A stretch of DNA of 64,000 nucleotides from assembly GCA_020446815.1 (NCBI GenBank), contig JAGRDY010000026.1, positions 124,001 to 188,000 of the forward strand, read 5' to 3'. The notes below the pieces were generated by a model, which was not told where the DNA came from, ran no database searches, and saw only the letters and a list, made by a program, of their open reading frames with translations. The DNA comes from Paracoccaceae bacterium. Its GTDB lineage: Bacteria; Pseudomonadota; Alphaproteobacteria; Rhodobacterales; Rhodobacteraceae. Shown here piece by piece: positions 9,669 to 17,677 of this stretch. The translations under genes were made by a program, and so were the position numbers. The stretch's first letter is position 1. Each line of letters starts with the position of its first letter.

Positions 9669-10696
9669 CCCTCGAACACGCTGGGAACGGGCGCGGGCGC
9701 CACCGTCATCCAGTCCGGGGCCGGCAATCCCTTGGCGTTCAGGAATTGCGGGTTGAACAGCTTGGACTGATAGCGATTGCCATAATCGCACAGCATCGTG
9801 ACGATGCGGTGCCCCGGCCCCATGTCGCGGGCCATGCGGATCGCCGCCGCGACATTGATCCCCGACGACCCGCCCAGGCAAAGCCCTTCCTGCGCCAGAA
9901 GGTCGAAGACGATCGGCAGGGCCTCGCTGTCGGCGATCCGGTAGGCCATATCGGCGGTGAAACCTTCAAGATTGGCGGTGATGCGACCCTGCCCGATCCC
10001 TTCGGTGATCGACGAGCCTTCCGCCTTCAGCACCCCTTTCGTGTAGTGATTGTAAAGCGCCGAGCCCTCGGGATCGGCCAGGGCGATCTTCACGCCTTTG
10101 GGCTGCAACGCAAGCGCGACGCCCGCCAGGGTGCCGCCCGACCCCACCGCGCAGGTGAACCCGTCGATGCGGCCTCCGGTATCGGCCCAGATTTCCGGGC
10201 CGGTCGTCTCGACATGGGCCTGCCGATTGGCGGTATTGTCGAACTGATTGGCCCAGATCGCTCCGTTTTGTTCGGTTTGTGCAAGTTTTTCCGCCAAACG
10301 ACCGGAATAGCGCACATAATTGTTCGGATTTGAATAGGGCGCCGCGGGCACCAGGACCAGATCGGCGCCCACCAGGCGCAGCATGTCCTTCTTTTCCTGG
10401 CTTTGCGTCTCGGGCATGACGATGACGGTGCGAAACCCCATCGACGCGCCCACCAGCGCCAGGCCGATCCCGGTATTGCCCGCCGTGCCTTCCACGATCG
10501 TCCCGCCCGGGCGCAGCCGCCCCGTGGCGATCGCGTCGCGGATGATGAAAAGCGCCGCCCGGTCCTTGACCGACTGGCCGGGGTTGAGAAATTCCGCCTT
10601 GCCGAGAATTTCGCACCCGGTGATTTCGCTCGCCCTGCGCAACTTGACAAGCGGCGTCCTGCCCACGGCCTCGGCGAGATTGCGGTAGATCGGCAT
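9665..10696 (-). CDS. cysK: Cysteine synthase A, PLP-dependent
   Basis: 343 residues, slightly longer than E. coli CysK. The PLP lysine is Lys44 in PGQSVKDRAA. The substrate loop reads TAGNTG at 71-76 (TSGNTG in most CysK). A phosphate-binding GSGGT loop follows. It joins O-acetylserine and sulfide to make cysteine. It follows trgB by 52 bases and overlaps the channel gene by 4. In Rhodobacter sphaeroides the linked trgAB-cysK genes raise tellurite resistance; the same set here suggests the same role in thiol and oxyanion metabolism. Confidence 0.92.
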   Translation of the reverse strand: MPIYRNLAEAVGRTPLVKLRRASEITGCEILGKAEFLNPGQSVKDRAALFIIRDAIATGRLRPGGTIVEGTAGNTGIGLALVGASMGFRTVIVMPETQSQEKKDMLRLVGADLVLVPAAPYSNPNNYVRYSGRLAEKLAQTEQNGAIWANQFDNTANRQAHVETTGPEIWADTGGRIDGFTCAVGSGGTLAGVALALQPKGVKIALADPEGSALYNHYTKGVLKAEGSSITEGIGQGRITANLEGFTADMAYRIADSEALPIVFDLLAQEGLCLGGSSGINVAAAIRMARDMGPGHRIVTMLCDYGNRYQSKLFNPQFLNAKGLPAPDWMTVAPAPVPSVFEG

Positions 10697-10748
10697 CCCT
10701 GTTCCCCCATTGCTGTCGGGCCATACCTAGGCCGCGCTGTGCCGGACC

Positions 10749-11876
10749 TCAAGCCCCGCCGGCCGCCGCGCGCAGACCCGCGCGCCTTCTCTCCAGCCAA
10801 TAGGCCAGAACGATCAGCGGCGCACTGTCGATCTCGCCGCTGTCGACCAGCGCCATCAGCCTGTCGAAACTCAGGATATGGGCGCGGATGTCTTCCGCCT
10901 CGCCAGCCAGCCCGGCGACCCCCGCCGCCCGGTCCGGCAGATCGGCGATTCCGACATAGGTATAAAGATATTCACCCTTGGCCGCCGGCGACGGGTAATA
11001 GTGCCGCGCCGGGATCAGCTCGCGCAGCGCGATCCCCGCTTCCTCGCCCGCCTCGCGCCGCGCCGCTTCCTCGGGGGTCTCGCCGCCATCGACCCGGCCC
11101 GCCACCGCCTCGATCAGCCAGGGGTCGAGATCGCCGCGCGCGAAGGGCCCCATGCGAAACTGCTCGATCACCAGCACCCGGTCGCGCACCGGATCATAGG
11201 GCAGCACCACCGAAGCATCCCCCGACAAAAACACCGCGCGATTGACCGTCTCGCTCATCGCGCCGTCGAACCGGCGAAAGCGCAGATCGTATTCCTCGAC
11301 CGAGAAATAATTGGCATAGGTCTGGACGCATCTGTCCACCGCCACATCCTGCGGGCCGCTCTTGCGGCGAATCTCGCGCTCGGGCGCCGGCCCACGGGCC
11401 CGTGCCCTGGCGCCGCCGCGCATCAGCATCATCGGGTATCTGGCCAGAAGCTCGGCAGGCGGGCGCAGCCCCTGATGGCGCATGAAATCCTCGGCCGTGG
11501 CGGTGACCGCCGGCCCCCAGCGGGCCACCCAGTCCGCAAGACACCAGGGCGCGCCGGCCTGCCAGCGCCCGCTTTCGGGGAAATAGACGCGCGCCGCGCA
11601 GGCCGCGCCCTGCCCCTCGACACGAACCATCCGCACCCGCGCGTCATAGCCGTCCTCGTAAAAATCGAGCCGCGCCAGATCCGCATCGGTCAGATCCCGC
11701 GCCAGAACCCCCCTTGCCCCGTCGCCGCCCGCGACGATCACCGGAAAGGCTCCGCCCGCCGCCCAGAAAACCGAATGGCTCGGCAGCAGGGCGGGTTCCA
11801 CCGCCACCGCGCGGCCCAGAACCCCGGTCAGCAGTGGCGCGTGGCACAGCGTGCCGTAAAAGAAGCAATCGGTCAT
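10749..11876 (-). CDS. trgB: TrgB-type fusion: gamma-glutamylcyclotransferase-like domain plus Nudix hydrolase
   Basis: 375 residues. Residues 1 to about 150 look like a GGCT-like domain (FFYGTL…, FYEDGYDARVRMV). Residues about 185-360 are a Nudix hydrolase of the ADP-ribose pyrophosphatase type, with a complete Nudix box: Gly260, Glu266, Arg274-Glu275, Glu278-Glu279, Gly281. The two-domain design and the position between trgA and cysK match TrgB of the Rhodobacter tellurite-resistance locus. It starts 5 bases after the trgA stop. The ATG at 11876 gives MTDCFFYGTL, the usual GGCT start. Confidence 0.88.
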   Translation of the reverse strand: MTDCFFYGTLCHAPLLTGVLGRAVAVEPALLPSHSVFWAAGGAFPVIVAGGDGARGVLARDLTDADLARLDFYEDGYDARVRMVRVEGQGAACAARVYFPESGRWQAGAPWCLADWVARWGPAVTATAEDFMRHQGLRPPAELLARYPMMLMRGGARARARGPAPEREIRRKSGPQDVAVDRCVQTYANYFSVEEYDLRFRRFDGAMSETVNRAVFLSGDASVVLPYDPVRDRVLVIEQFRMGPFARGDLDPWLIEAVAGRVDGGETPEEAARREAGEEAGIALRELIPARHYYPSPAAKGEYLYTYVGIADLPDRAAGVAGLAGEAEDIRAHILSFDRLMALVDSGEIDSAPLIVLAYWLERRRAGLRAAAGGA

Positions 11877-11881
11877 CCGCC

Positions 11882-12322
11882 CTATCGCCAGCGCCGCGCC
11901 GCCCATTCCGACAACAGCCCGGCCAGCGCCCCGCCGATCACGATGACCGCCAGAAAATCCCACTCGATCATGCGCAGCAGAAAATCGACGCCCAGACCGA
12001 CCGCCCCCACCACCGCCTCCATCGGCCCGTCATAGGCGGGCCGGAAGGCCAGAACCAGCATCTCCTCGATGGAAAAGACAATCAGCGCCAGCCCGACGGT
12101 GCACACCGCCGTCTTGATCCCCGATCCGACCGCCATCCAGTTGCCGCGCCCCGCATCCGGCCCCATGATCCGCCAGCCGCAGACCAGGCCGATCAGCGCC
12201 GAGACCACCGAAAAATACCCGAACTGGGTGCCCTCCTCCATATAGGGCTTGAAAATTTCGGCCGCAAAGAACGCCAGCACCGCAAAGGCGAAGGCGGCAA
12301 ACAACTTGGCTGCTGTGGGCAT
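11882..12322 (-). CDS. trgA: TrgA-family membrane protein
   Basis: 146 residues with four predicted membrane segments (starting PTAAKLFAAFAFAVLAFFAAEIF, then FSVVSALIGLVCGW, IKTAVCTVGLALIVFSI, FLAVIVIGGALAGLL). No catalytic motif is visible. Identification rests on size, topology and its place directly before trgB and cysK. The family was named for tellurite resistance in R. sphaeroides, but its molecular action is unknown. Its ATG directly abuts the stop codon of the upstream methyltransferase gene with no spacer, so the two are cotranscribed. Confidence 0.85.
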   Translation of the reverse strand: MPTAAKLFAAFAFAVLAFFAAEIFKPYMEEGTQFGYFSVVSALIGLVCGWRIMGPDAGRGNWMAVGSGIKTAVCTVGLALIVFSIEEMLVLAFRPAYDGPMEAVVGAVGLGVDFLLRMIEWDFLAVIVIGGALAGLLSEWAARRWR

Positions 12323-13537
12323 CTAGTTTCCAGGTTTCATCACGGTGATCTGCGTCACGTCGCAGTTTCCGCCGTGAAAGGCCCCCGCGCAAGAGGCCAG
12401 ATAAAAATTCCACATCCGTTTGAATCTTGCATCAAATCCCATGCGGGCCACATCGTCCCAGCGGGCATTGAACAGCTCATGCCAGCGCCGCAGGGTCTGG
12501 CTGTAGCTTTCGCCGAAATCGAAGCTTTCCACCAGCTTCAGCCCGGCACGGCCGATTTCGCCCTGCAACGCGGACTTGCTGGGCAGCATCCCTCCGGGGA
12601 ATATGTATTTTTGAATGAAATCAACACCTTTTCGGTAAATCTCAAAGCGTTTTTCCTGCAATGTGATGATCTGCAATGTCGCCTGCCGGCCCGGTTTCAG
12701 CCGCTCGCGCAGGGTTTCGAAATAGGCGTGCCAATAGCGTTCGCCGACCGCTTCGAACATCTCGATCGAGGCGATGCCATCATAGATGCCGCGCTCGTCG
12801 CGGTAATCCTGAAGGCGAAATTCGACCTGTTCCGACAGGCCCGCGCGGGCGATCCGGTCGCGCGCGTAATCCAGTTGCGCTTGTGAAATCGTCAGCCCGG
12901 TGACGCGCAGCCCGCGTTCGCGCGCCGCGAATTCGGCAAATCCGCCCCAGCCGCAGCCGATCTCCAGCACATGATCACCCGGCTTCACCCCCATCCGGTC
13001 CACCATCGAGGCATATTTGGCCAGTTGCGCCGCTTCCAGGCTTTCCTGCCCGCTTCGAAACAGCGCCGAGGAATAGGTCATCGTGCGGTCGAGCCAGAGC
13101 GAATAGAACTCATTCCCGAGATCGTAGTGATAGGCGATATTGCGCCGCGCCTGGCGTTTGGAGTTGGAGCGCAGCAGATGACGGATCCGTTCGTAGAACC
13201 GCACCAGCCCCATGCCCGGAAACCCGTCATAGATCGCCTCGTTGTCGGCATGGACGAAATCCATGAACGACATCAGATCGGGCGTCGACCAGCCGCCGTC
13301 CAGATAGGCTTCGCAAAACCCCAGATCGCCTTCGCGGATCAGCCGGGCGAAAACGTCCGCGTCATGGATATGTATTTCTGCGACCGGTCCCGGCGCCGGA
13401 CCTTCGACGCGAAACCGGCGGCCGTCCGCCAGCACGAAATCCAGACGCCCGCGGTTCACGCCGCCCGCCACTCGAAACACCTGCGCGAAATAGCGCGGCA
13501 AATTCTCCTGGCCGTCAGTCGTGTGCAGCACCTGCAT
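12323..13537 (-). CDS. Cyclopropane-fatty-acyl-phospholipid synthase family methyltransferase
   Basis: 404 residues. The SAM-binding motif is VLEIGCGWGGFAEFAA. Conserved CFA-family blocks are AYHYDLGNEFYSLWLD, SIEMFEAVGERYWHAYF and FIQKYIFPGGMLPS. The protein would methylate unsaturated phospholipid acyl chains (cyclopropane or related). It heads the minus-strand run leading into trgA-trgB-cysK. A 70-base stretch at 12601-12670 has only about 31% GC and many A/T-ending codons, unlike the rest of the gene. A good promoter lies 22 bases upstream. Confidence 0.9.
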   Translation of the reverse strand: MQVLHTTDGQENLPRYFAQVFRVAGGVNRGRLDFVLADGRRFRVEGPAPGPVAEIHIHDADVFARLIREGDLGFCEAYLDGGWSTPDLMSFMDFVHADNEAIYDGFPGMGLVRFYERIRHLLRSNSKRQARRNIAYHYDLGNEFYSLWLDRTMTYSSALFRSGQESLEAAQLAKYASMVDRMGVKPGDHVLEIGCGWGGFAEFAARERGLRVTGLTISQAQLDYARDRIARAGLSEQVEFRLQDYRDERGIYDGIASIEMFEAVGERYWHAYFETLRERLKPGRQATLQIITLQEKRFEIYRKGVDFIQKYIFPGGMLPSKSALQGEIGRAGLKLVESFDFGESYSQTLRRWHELFNARWDDVARMGFDARFKRMWNFYLASCAGAFHGGNCDVTQITVMKPGN

Positions 13538-13558
13538 CGCTCAACCCCCCGCCCAACG

Positions 13559-13586
13559 AATATAATGTCAGATGTCGATCGGGCAA
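13559..13586 (-). promoter_or_regulatory. Sigma-70-type promoter of the cfa-trgAB-cysK run
   Basis: On the minus strand TTGCCC (13586-13581) and TATATT (13564-13559) are separated by 16 bases, and the -10 lies about 22 bases before the ATG at 13537. This would give a very short leader for the five-gene run. Confidence 0.5.
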
Positions 13587-13626
13587 GACGGTCTTTTCGC
13601 AGACGCAGAAAGAACTTGGCGCGCGT

Positions 13627-14853
13627 TTACAACACCTCGTCCAGCGCGCCGATCAGCCGCGCCACATCCGCCGCGCTCGTGTAATGCACCATCGACATCC
13701 GCAGGGCCCCCCGCGCCAGATCGACGCCCATCGCGGTCAGGGGGCGCACCGCGTAAAAATCACCCGCCATGCAGTTGATCCCACGGCTGGCAAGCGCCGC
13801 CGCGACCGGCTCGGCCGCGCGGTCCAGCGCGACGGCGACGGTCGGCGCGCGCCGCGCCGCATCGCGCGGCCCGATCAGCCGCAGGTCGTTGCGCGCGGCC
13901 AGGTAATCCAGCAGCGGCTGGCTCAGCGCGCGCTCGTGGGTACGCAACAGATCATGCACCGCGGCGGCGCGTCTGGCGGCATCGGGTTCGGGCGCGAAAT
14001 GATGGCCGTGCAGCGCGTCGAAATAATCCGCGATCCCCGCCGAGGCGGCAATCTGCGCATGGTCCGGCCCGGCCGGGGTGAAACGTTTGTAAAGCGTCCC
14101 GGCGTTGAAATAATGCCCCTGTTCGGGCAGCCGCATCCCCAGATCCTCGCGGATCGCCATGATGCCCTGATGGGGCCCGTAAACCTTGTAGGCCGAAAAG
14201 AGATAGATATCGGCGCCCAGCGCCGCCACATCGGGCAGCCCGTGCGGCGCATAGCTCACGCCGTCCACACAGCACACCGCCCCCGCCGCATGGGCCAGCG
14301 CCACGATCTCGGCCACCGGGTTGATCTCGGCCACCACGTTGGAACAATGCGGAAAGGCCACCAGCCGCACCTTGCCATCGGCCAGCAGCGGGGCCAGCCG
14401 CGCCGGATCGAGATGCCCTGTCTCGGGGTCGATCCGCCATTCGCGCAGCGCGATGCCGTCATCTGCCAGCCGCCGCCAGGGGCCGGAATTGGCCTCGTGG
14501 TCCTGATCGGTCACCACGATCGCCTCGCCCGGTTTCAGATGCCGCCGGAACGCCTGCGCCAGAACATAGGTGTTCTGCGTGGTCGAAGGCCCGAAACTCA
14601 GCTCATCGGTCCTGATCCCCATCATCGCCGCCAGCCGCGCCCGCGCCTCGTCCATCTCGGCCCCCCCCGCCGCCGAGGCCGCATAGGGCCCGTAGGGTTG
14701 CACCTTGCGCTCGCGGTAGAACCGGGTCAGCCGGTCGATCACCTGCCCGCAAGCATAGGATCCCCCGGCATTCTCGAAAAACGCCTTGTCGGCAAGGCCG
14801 GGCAGGGCAAAGGCGGGAAACTGGGCGCGGACAAAGTCGATATCGAGCGGCAT
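13627..14853 (-). CDS. Class V aminotransferase / cysteine desulfurase-like protein
   Basis: 408 residues of the fold-type I PLP enzymes. The start is PLDIDFVRAQFPAF, followed by the substrate loop FFENAGGSYACGQVIDRL. The PLP lysine lies in LFSAYKVYGPHQGIM and the cofactor Asp in VDGVSYAPHGLPD. The group includes NifS/CsdA-like desulfurases and isopenicillin epimerase-like enzymes; members of this length are annotated only as desulfurase-like, and the substrate cannot be read from sequence. It is monocistronic here, running towards the cfa promoter. The ATG at 14853 gives the standard family N-terminus. Confidence 0.82.
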   Translation of the reverse strand: MPLDIDFVRAQFPAFALPGLADKAFFENAGGSYACGQVIDRLTRFYRERKVQPYGPYAASAAGGAEMDEARARLAAMMGIRTDELSFGPSTTQNTYVLAQAFRRHLKPGEAIVVTDQDHEANSGPWRRLADDGIALREWRIDPETGHLDPARLAPLLADGKVRLVAFPHCSNVVAEINPVAEIVALAHAAGAVCCVDGVSYAPHGLPDVAALGADIYLFSAYKVYGPHQGIMAIREDLGMRLPEQGHYFNAGTLYKRFTPAGPDHAQIAASAGIADYFDALHGHHFAPEPDAARRAAAVHDLLRTHERALSQPLLDYLAARNDLRLIGPRDAARRAPTVAVALDRAAEPVAAALASRGINCMAGDFYAVRPLTAMGVDLARGALRMSMVHYTSAADVARLIGALDEVL

Positions 14854-14975
14854 GGCGATCCTCCGGGTGTCAAGGCCCGGCCAACATGGACCGCCCTTGC
14901 GGCCGCCGCAATGGCCTATCGCAGGCGCGCAAGGCGGGCGCGTGCCGGCGCGATTCGCGGGCTCTGTCGCGACGC

Positions 14976-15004
14976 TTGCGGACGCGCCGCCCAACCCCTA
15001 TATT
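14976..15004 (+). promoter_or_regulatory. Sigma-70-type promoter of the tmRNA gene
   Basis: TTGCGG at 14976-14981 and TATATT at 14999-15004 with a 17-base spacer. Transcription would begin near 15011, just ahead of the tmRNA acceptor piece. Confidence 0.6.
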
Positions 15005-15010
15005 GGGGCT

Positions 15011-15320
15011 GTGCGGGGCAACCCGGACTATGGACATAAACGCGCTCGCAATAAGCGGATCGGACCCGGGGGCGGTACCCGGCGGCTCCACCAGAACCCG
15101 GTATTGGCCGGCCATGGGGCCGAAACAGGATCGACGAACGTCTAAAGGGGTTTGCTTTGTCCCGGTGAGGTACCACCGTTACCGGTCCAAAATGTACAGT
15201 TGCCAATAACAACCGTGCTCCGGCAATGGCTCTGGCTGCGTAAGCAGTTCGGGTCGCCGAAACTAAGCCCTTGCGCCTAGCCGCGCAAGGCGGGGTTCGC
15301 AGGTACCTGGCAACAGAAAC
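15011..15320 (+). ncRNA. ssrA: Circularly permuted two-piece tmRNA
   Basis: The 3' (acceptor) half precedes the 5' (coding) half, as in alphaproteobacterial tmRNA. The T-arm is CCGGG-GGCGGTA-CCCGG (15066-15082). It is followed by CGGCTCC, A and CCA ending at 15093. After a short spacer to be removed, the 5' end GGGGCCG (15116-15122) pairs with CGGCTCC to rebuild a 7-bp acceptor stem with one G-U pair. The tag frame at 15202-15240 reads ANNNRAPAMALAA, then TAA. The ALAA end is a ClpXP degradation signal. Hairpin CCTTGCGC/GCGCAAGG and stem GCAGGT/ACCTGC (ends at 15325) follow. The 5' end is set from the promoter; the 3' end is approximate. Confidence 0.9.
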
Positions 15321-15322
15321 CT

Positions 15323-15385
15323 GCACTTCACCACCCCCCTGCACTTCACCCCCCCAGCACTTCACCCCCCCAAGCATTTCACCCT
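15323..15385 (+). repeat. C-rich tandem repeat, four units of 16-18 bp
   Basis: Units GCACTTCACC followed by a run of C begin at 15323, 15341, 15357 and 15374 (the last is GCATTTCACC). They sit between the 3' end of the tmRNA and the DUF1194 gene. Confidence 0.75.
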
Positions 15386-15465
15386 TCTACGCAAGATCCG
15401 CCCGCCCGCGGGCGAATCGCCGCCCGAAGCTTGCCAAACAGGCCCGGTGCCGACATCATGGCCCG

Positions 15466-16155
15466 ATGAGCGTCGCGCGCGCCCTTGCCATCACGGCCGT
15501 CACGGCCATCACGCAGGCGGCCCATCTCGGGCTTGCCGCGCCCGCGGCGCGCGCCTGCGACGTGGCGCTCTTGCTGTCGATCGACGTGTCGGGCTCCATC
15601 GACCGGGCCGAATACCGGTTGCAGGCCACCGGGCTGGCCGATGCGCTCGACGACCCCGGCGTGCGCGACGCGCTGCTGCACGGCCAGGTCGCGCTCGGCG
15701 TCGTGCAATGGTCCGGCACCGGCCAGCAGACGCTGTCGCTGCCCTGGCGGCGGATGCTTTCGATGCGCGAGATCGCGCGTTTTTCGGCCCGCGCCCGCGC
15801 CCTGCCACGCGCCTATTTCGGCTCCGATACGGCGGTGGGCGAGGCGGTCGCCTTTTCCCTCGACCAGTTCGCCGCCGTCGCCGACTGCCCGCGCAAGGTG
15901 ATCGACATCTCCGGCGACGGGCCGCAAAACGCGGGCTTTGCCCTGGCGCCGCAGCGCGCCCGGGCCGAAAGCGCCGGCATCGCCATCAACGCCATCGCCA
16001 TCGAGGACCAGGGCCAATCGATCCCGATTTCGGAATTCTACCGGCGCTGGGTGATCACCAGCGACGGCTTCGTCATCACCGCCCGCGGCCTGGCCGACTA
16101 TCCGCGCGCCATCCGCGCCAAGCTGCTGCGCGAACTGGCCAGGCCCCTGGGCTGA
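15466..16155 (+). CDS. Secreted DUF1194 protein with von Willebrand A-like fold
   Basis: 229 residues. A signal peptide of about 30 residues ends at APAARAC. The mature part opens with CDVALLLSIDVSGSIDRAEY, where DVSGS is the metal-site DxSxS motif of VWA domains. A further conserved stretch is VIDISGDGPQNAGF. The family occurs widely in Rhizobiales and Rhodobacterales and has no established function; an exported protein that binds a partner through a metal site is the inference. The ATG at 15466 puts the signal peptide at the N-terminus; an upstream frame runs back into the tmRNA and is not coding. Confidence 0.85.
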   Translation: MSVARALAITAVTAITQAAHLGLAAPAARACDVALLLSIDVSGSIDRAEYRLQATGLADALDDPGVRDALLHGQVALGVVQWSGTGQQTLSLPWRRMLSMREIARFSARARALPRAYFGSDTAVGEAVAFSLDQFAAVADCPRKVIDISGDGPQNAGFALAPQRARAESAGIAINAIAIEDQGQSIPISEFYRRWVITSDGFVITARGLADYPRAIRAKLLRELARPLG

Positions 16156-16322
16156 CCCGCCCGGCCCCCGGCCGCCCCCCTCCCCGCAGGCCCCCCGCAG
16201 GCATCGCCCCTGCCCTGCCGAGCCATCCGCGCCACATTGCGCGCAGGCCTCTTTCATTCCGGTCCAAATCGCTTATGGTGACGGTGAACACCCACGATAC
16301 CGGCCCGTGAAAGCCTGCTTAC

Positions 16323-16778
16323 ATGACCAGAACCATCGACTACGGCAATCTCATGCACAACGCCATGCGCGGGCTGATCCTCGATGTGCTGCGCATGGTG
16401 GAAAAGGACGGGCTGCCGGGCGATCATCATTTCTTCATCACCTTCGACACGCGCCACCCCGACGCGGCGATGGCCGACTGGCTGCACGAACGCTACCCCG
16501 AGGAAATGACCGTGGTGATGCAGCATTGGTACGAAGGCCTGGCCGTCGACGACGACGGTTTCGCCATCACGCTGAATTTCGGCGACACCCCCGAACCGCT
16601 CTATATTCCCTTCGACGCCATCCGCACCTTCGTCGACCCCTCCGTCGAATTCGGCCTGCGTTTCGAAACCCAGGACTCCGACGGCGGCGACGATGACGAA
16701 ACACCGGGCGATGCCCCCGAAGAAGCCGACCCCCATCACGACGCCGAGGTGGTCAGCCTTGACAAATGGCGCAAATAA
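16323..16778 (+). CDS. sspB: SspB-alpha-type ClpXP adaptor
   Basis: 151 residues. The N-terminal domain (IDYGNLMHNAMRGLILDVLRMVEKDGLPGDHHFFITFDT…) is the alphaproteobacterial SspB fold with the substrate-binding beta-sheet (YIPFDAIRTFVDPSVEFGLRF). An acidic, flexible linker (about 122-142) leads to the C-terminal ClpX-docking segment VVSLDKWRK. It tethers ssrA-tagged proteins to ClpX. The tmRNA gene lies 1 kb upstream with one gene between. It is on the opposite strand to the following LysR gene, and the two converge. Confidence 0.9.
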   Translation: MTRTIDYGNLMHNAMRGLILDVLRMVEKDGLPGDHHFFITFDTRHPDAAMADWLHERYPEEMTVVMQHWYEGLAVDDDGFAITLNFGDTPEPLYIPFDAIRTFVDPSVEFGLRFETQDSDGGDDDETPGDAPEEADPHHDAEVVSLDKWRK

Positions 16779-16804
16779 CGCGCCGCAAGGCCGCCCGCAG
16801 CGCC

Positions 16805-17677
16805 TCAGATGAATTCGAGAAACCTGCGCTCGGCCAGTGACAGGTGCCGTTCCTTGTGGCGCAATACATGGAAATGGCGCGGCGGCAGGTCGAACGTCAC
16901 CGCAACGAGCCTGCCCCCCTTGATCGCCTGCGCGACCACCAGAGTCGACAGGATCGCCGCGCCCGCCCCCGATTCGACCGCGACGCGCACCGCTTCGTTC
17001 GAAGGAAGCTCAAAGGCAACCTCGATATCCTCGATGCTCAGGCCGTGGTCGGCAAAGGCCCTTTCGCAAACCGCGCGGGTGCCCGAACCTGCCTCACGCA
17101 TCACCCAGGCGCTGCGCTTCAGATCCTCGGGCGCGTGCGGCGGCCGGTGCGCCCAGTCATGTCCGGGCCCCACCACCAGAGCCAGCCGGTCGCCCAGGAT
17201 GCTGTCAACGGCCAGCGCCGCATCGCTGATCTCGCCCTCGACGATGCCCAGATCCACGGTGGCGGCATGGACCATCTGCGCCACCTCGGTGGTATTGCCG
17301 ACGGTAAGCTCAAGCACGATGCCCGGATGATCGCGGTGGAATCTGTGCATCAATGGCGGCATCCAGTAATTGGCGATCGTCTGGCTGGCCGCCAGGCGCA
17401 GCGTGCCGCGCTTCATCCCGGCCAGATCGTCAAGCAGGCGCGTCGCCTGTTCGGCACGCGCCAGCACCGCGCGCGCCTCGCTCAGGAACAGCTTGCCCGC
17501 ATCGCTCAACACGATGCGCCGCCCGACCCGGTCGAACAGTTTCACGGCGTGACGTTCCTCCAGCGCCGCGATGGCGGCGCTGGTCGCGCTTTGCGTCAGG
17601 TTCAGCCAGGCCGCCGCCTGCGTGACATGCTCGCGCTCGGCGACGGCGATGAAGATGCGAAGTTGCTCAAGCGTCAT
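16805..17677 (-). CDS. LysR-family regulator linked to a YeiH-type exporter
   Basis: 290 residues. The N-terminal winged helix ([57 protein letters not shown]) is followed by a CysB/CbbR-like effector-binding domain ([39 protein letters not shown]). Its ATG overlaps the stop of the YeiH gene (ATGA), so it is cotranscribed with, not divergent from, the transporter it probably controls. In enterobacteria the related YeiE-YeiH pair responds to sulfite; that role here is inference. Confidence 0.88.
   Translation of the reverse strand: MTLEQLRIFIAVAEREHVTQAAAWLNLTQSATSAAIAALEERHAVKLFDRVGRRIVLSDAGKLFLSEARAVLARAEQATRLLDDLAGMKRGTLRLAASQTIANYWMPPLMHRFHRDHPGIVLELTVGNTTEVAQMVHAATVDLGIVEGEISDAALAVDSILGDRLALVVGPGHDWAHRPPHAPEDLKRSAWVMREAGSGTRAVCERAFADHGLSIEDIEVAFELPSNEAVRVAVESGAGAAILSTLVVAQAIKGGRLVAVTFDLPPRHFHVLRHKERHLSLAERRFLEFI

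Noticed and set aside
14916-15377. Open frames on both strands across 14.9-15.4 kb
   Set aside because: They cover the tmRNA gene, whose stems and tag frame explain the sequence.
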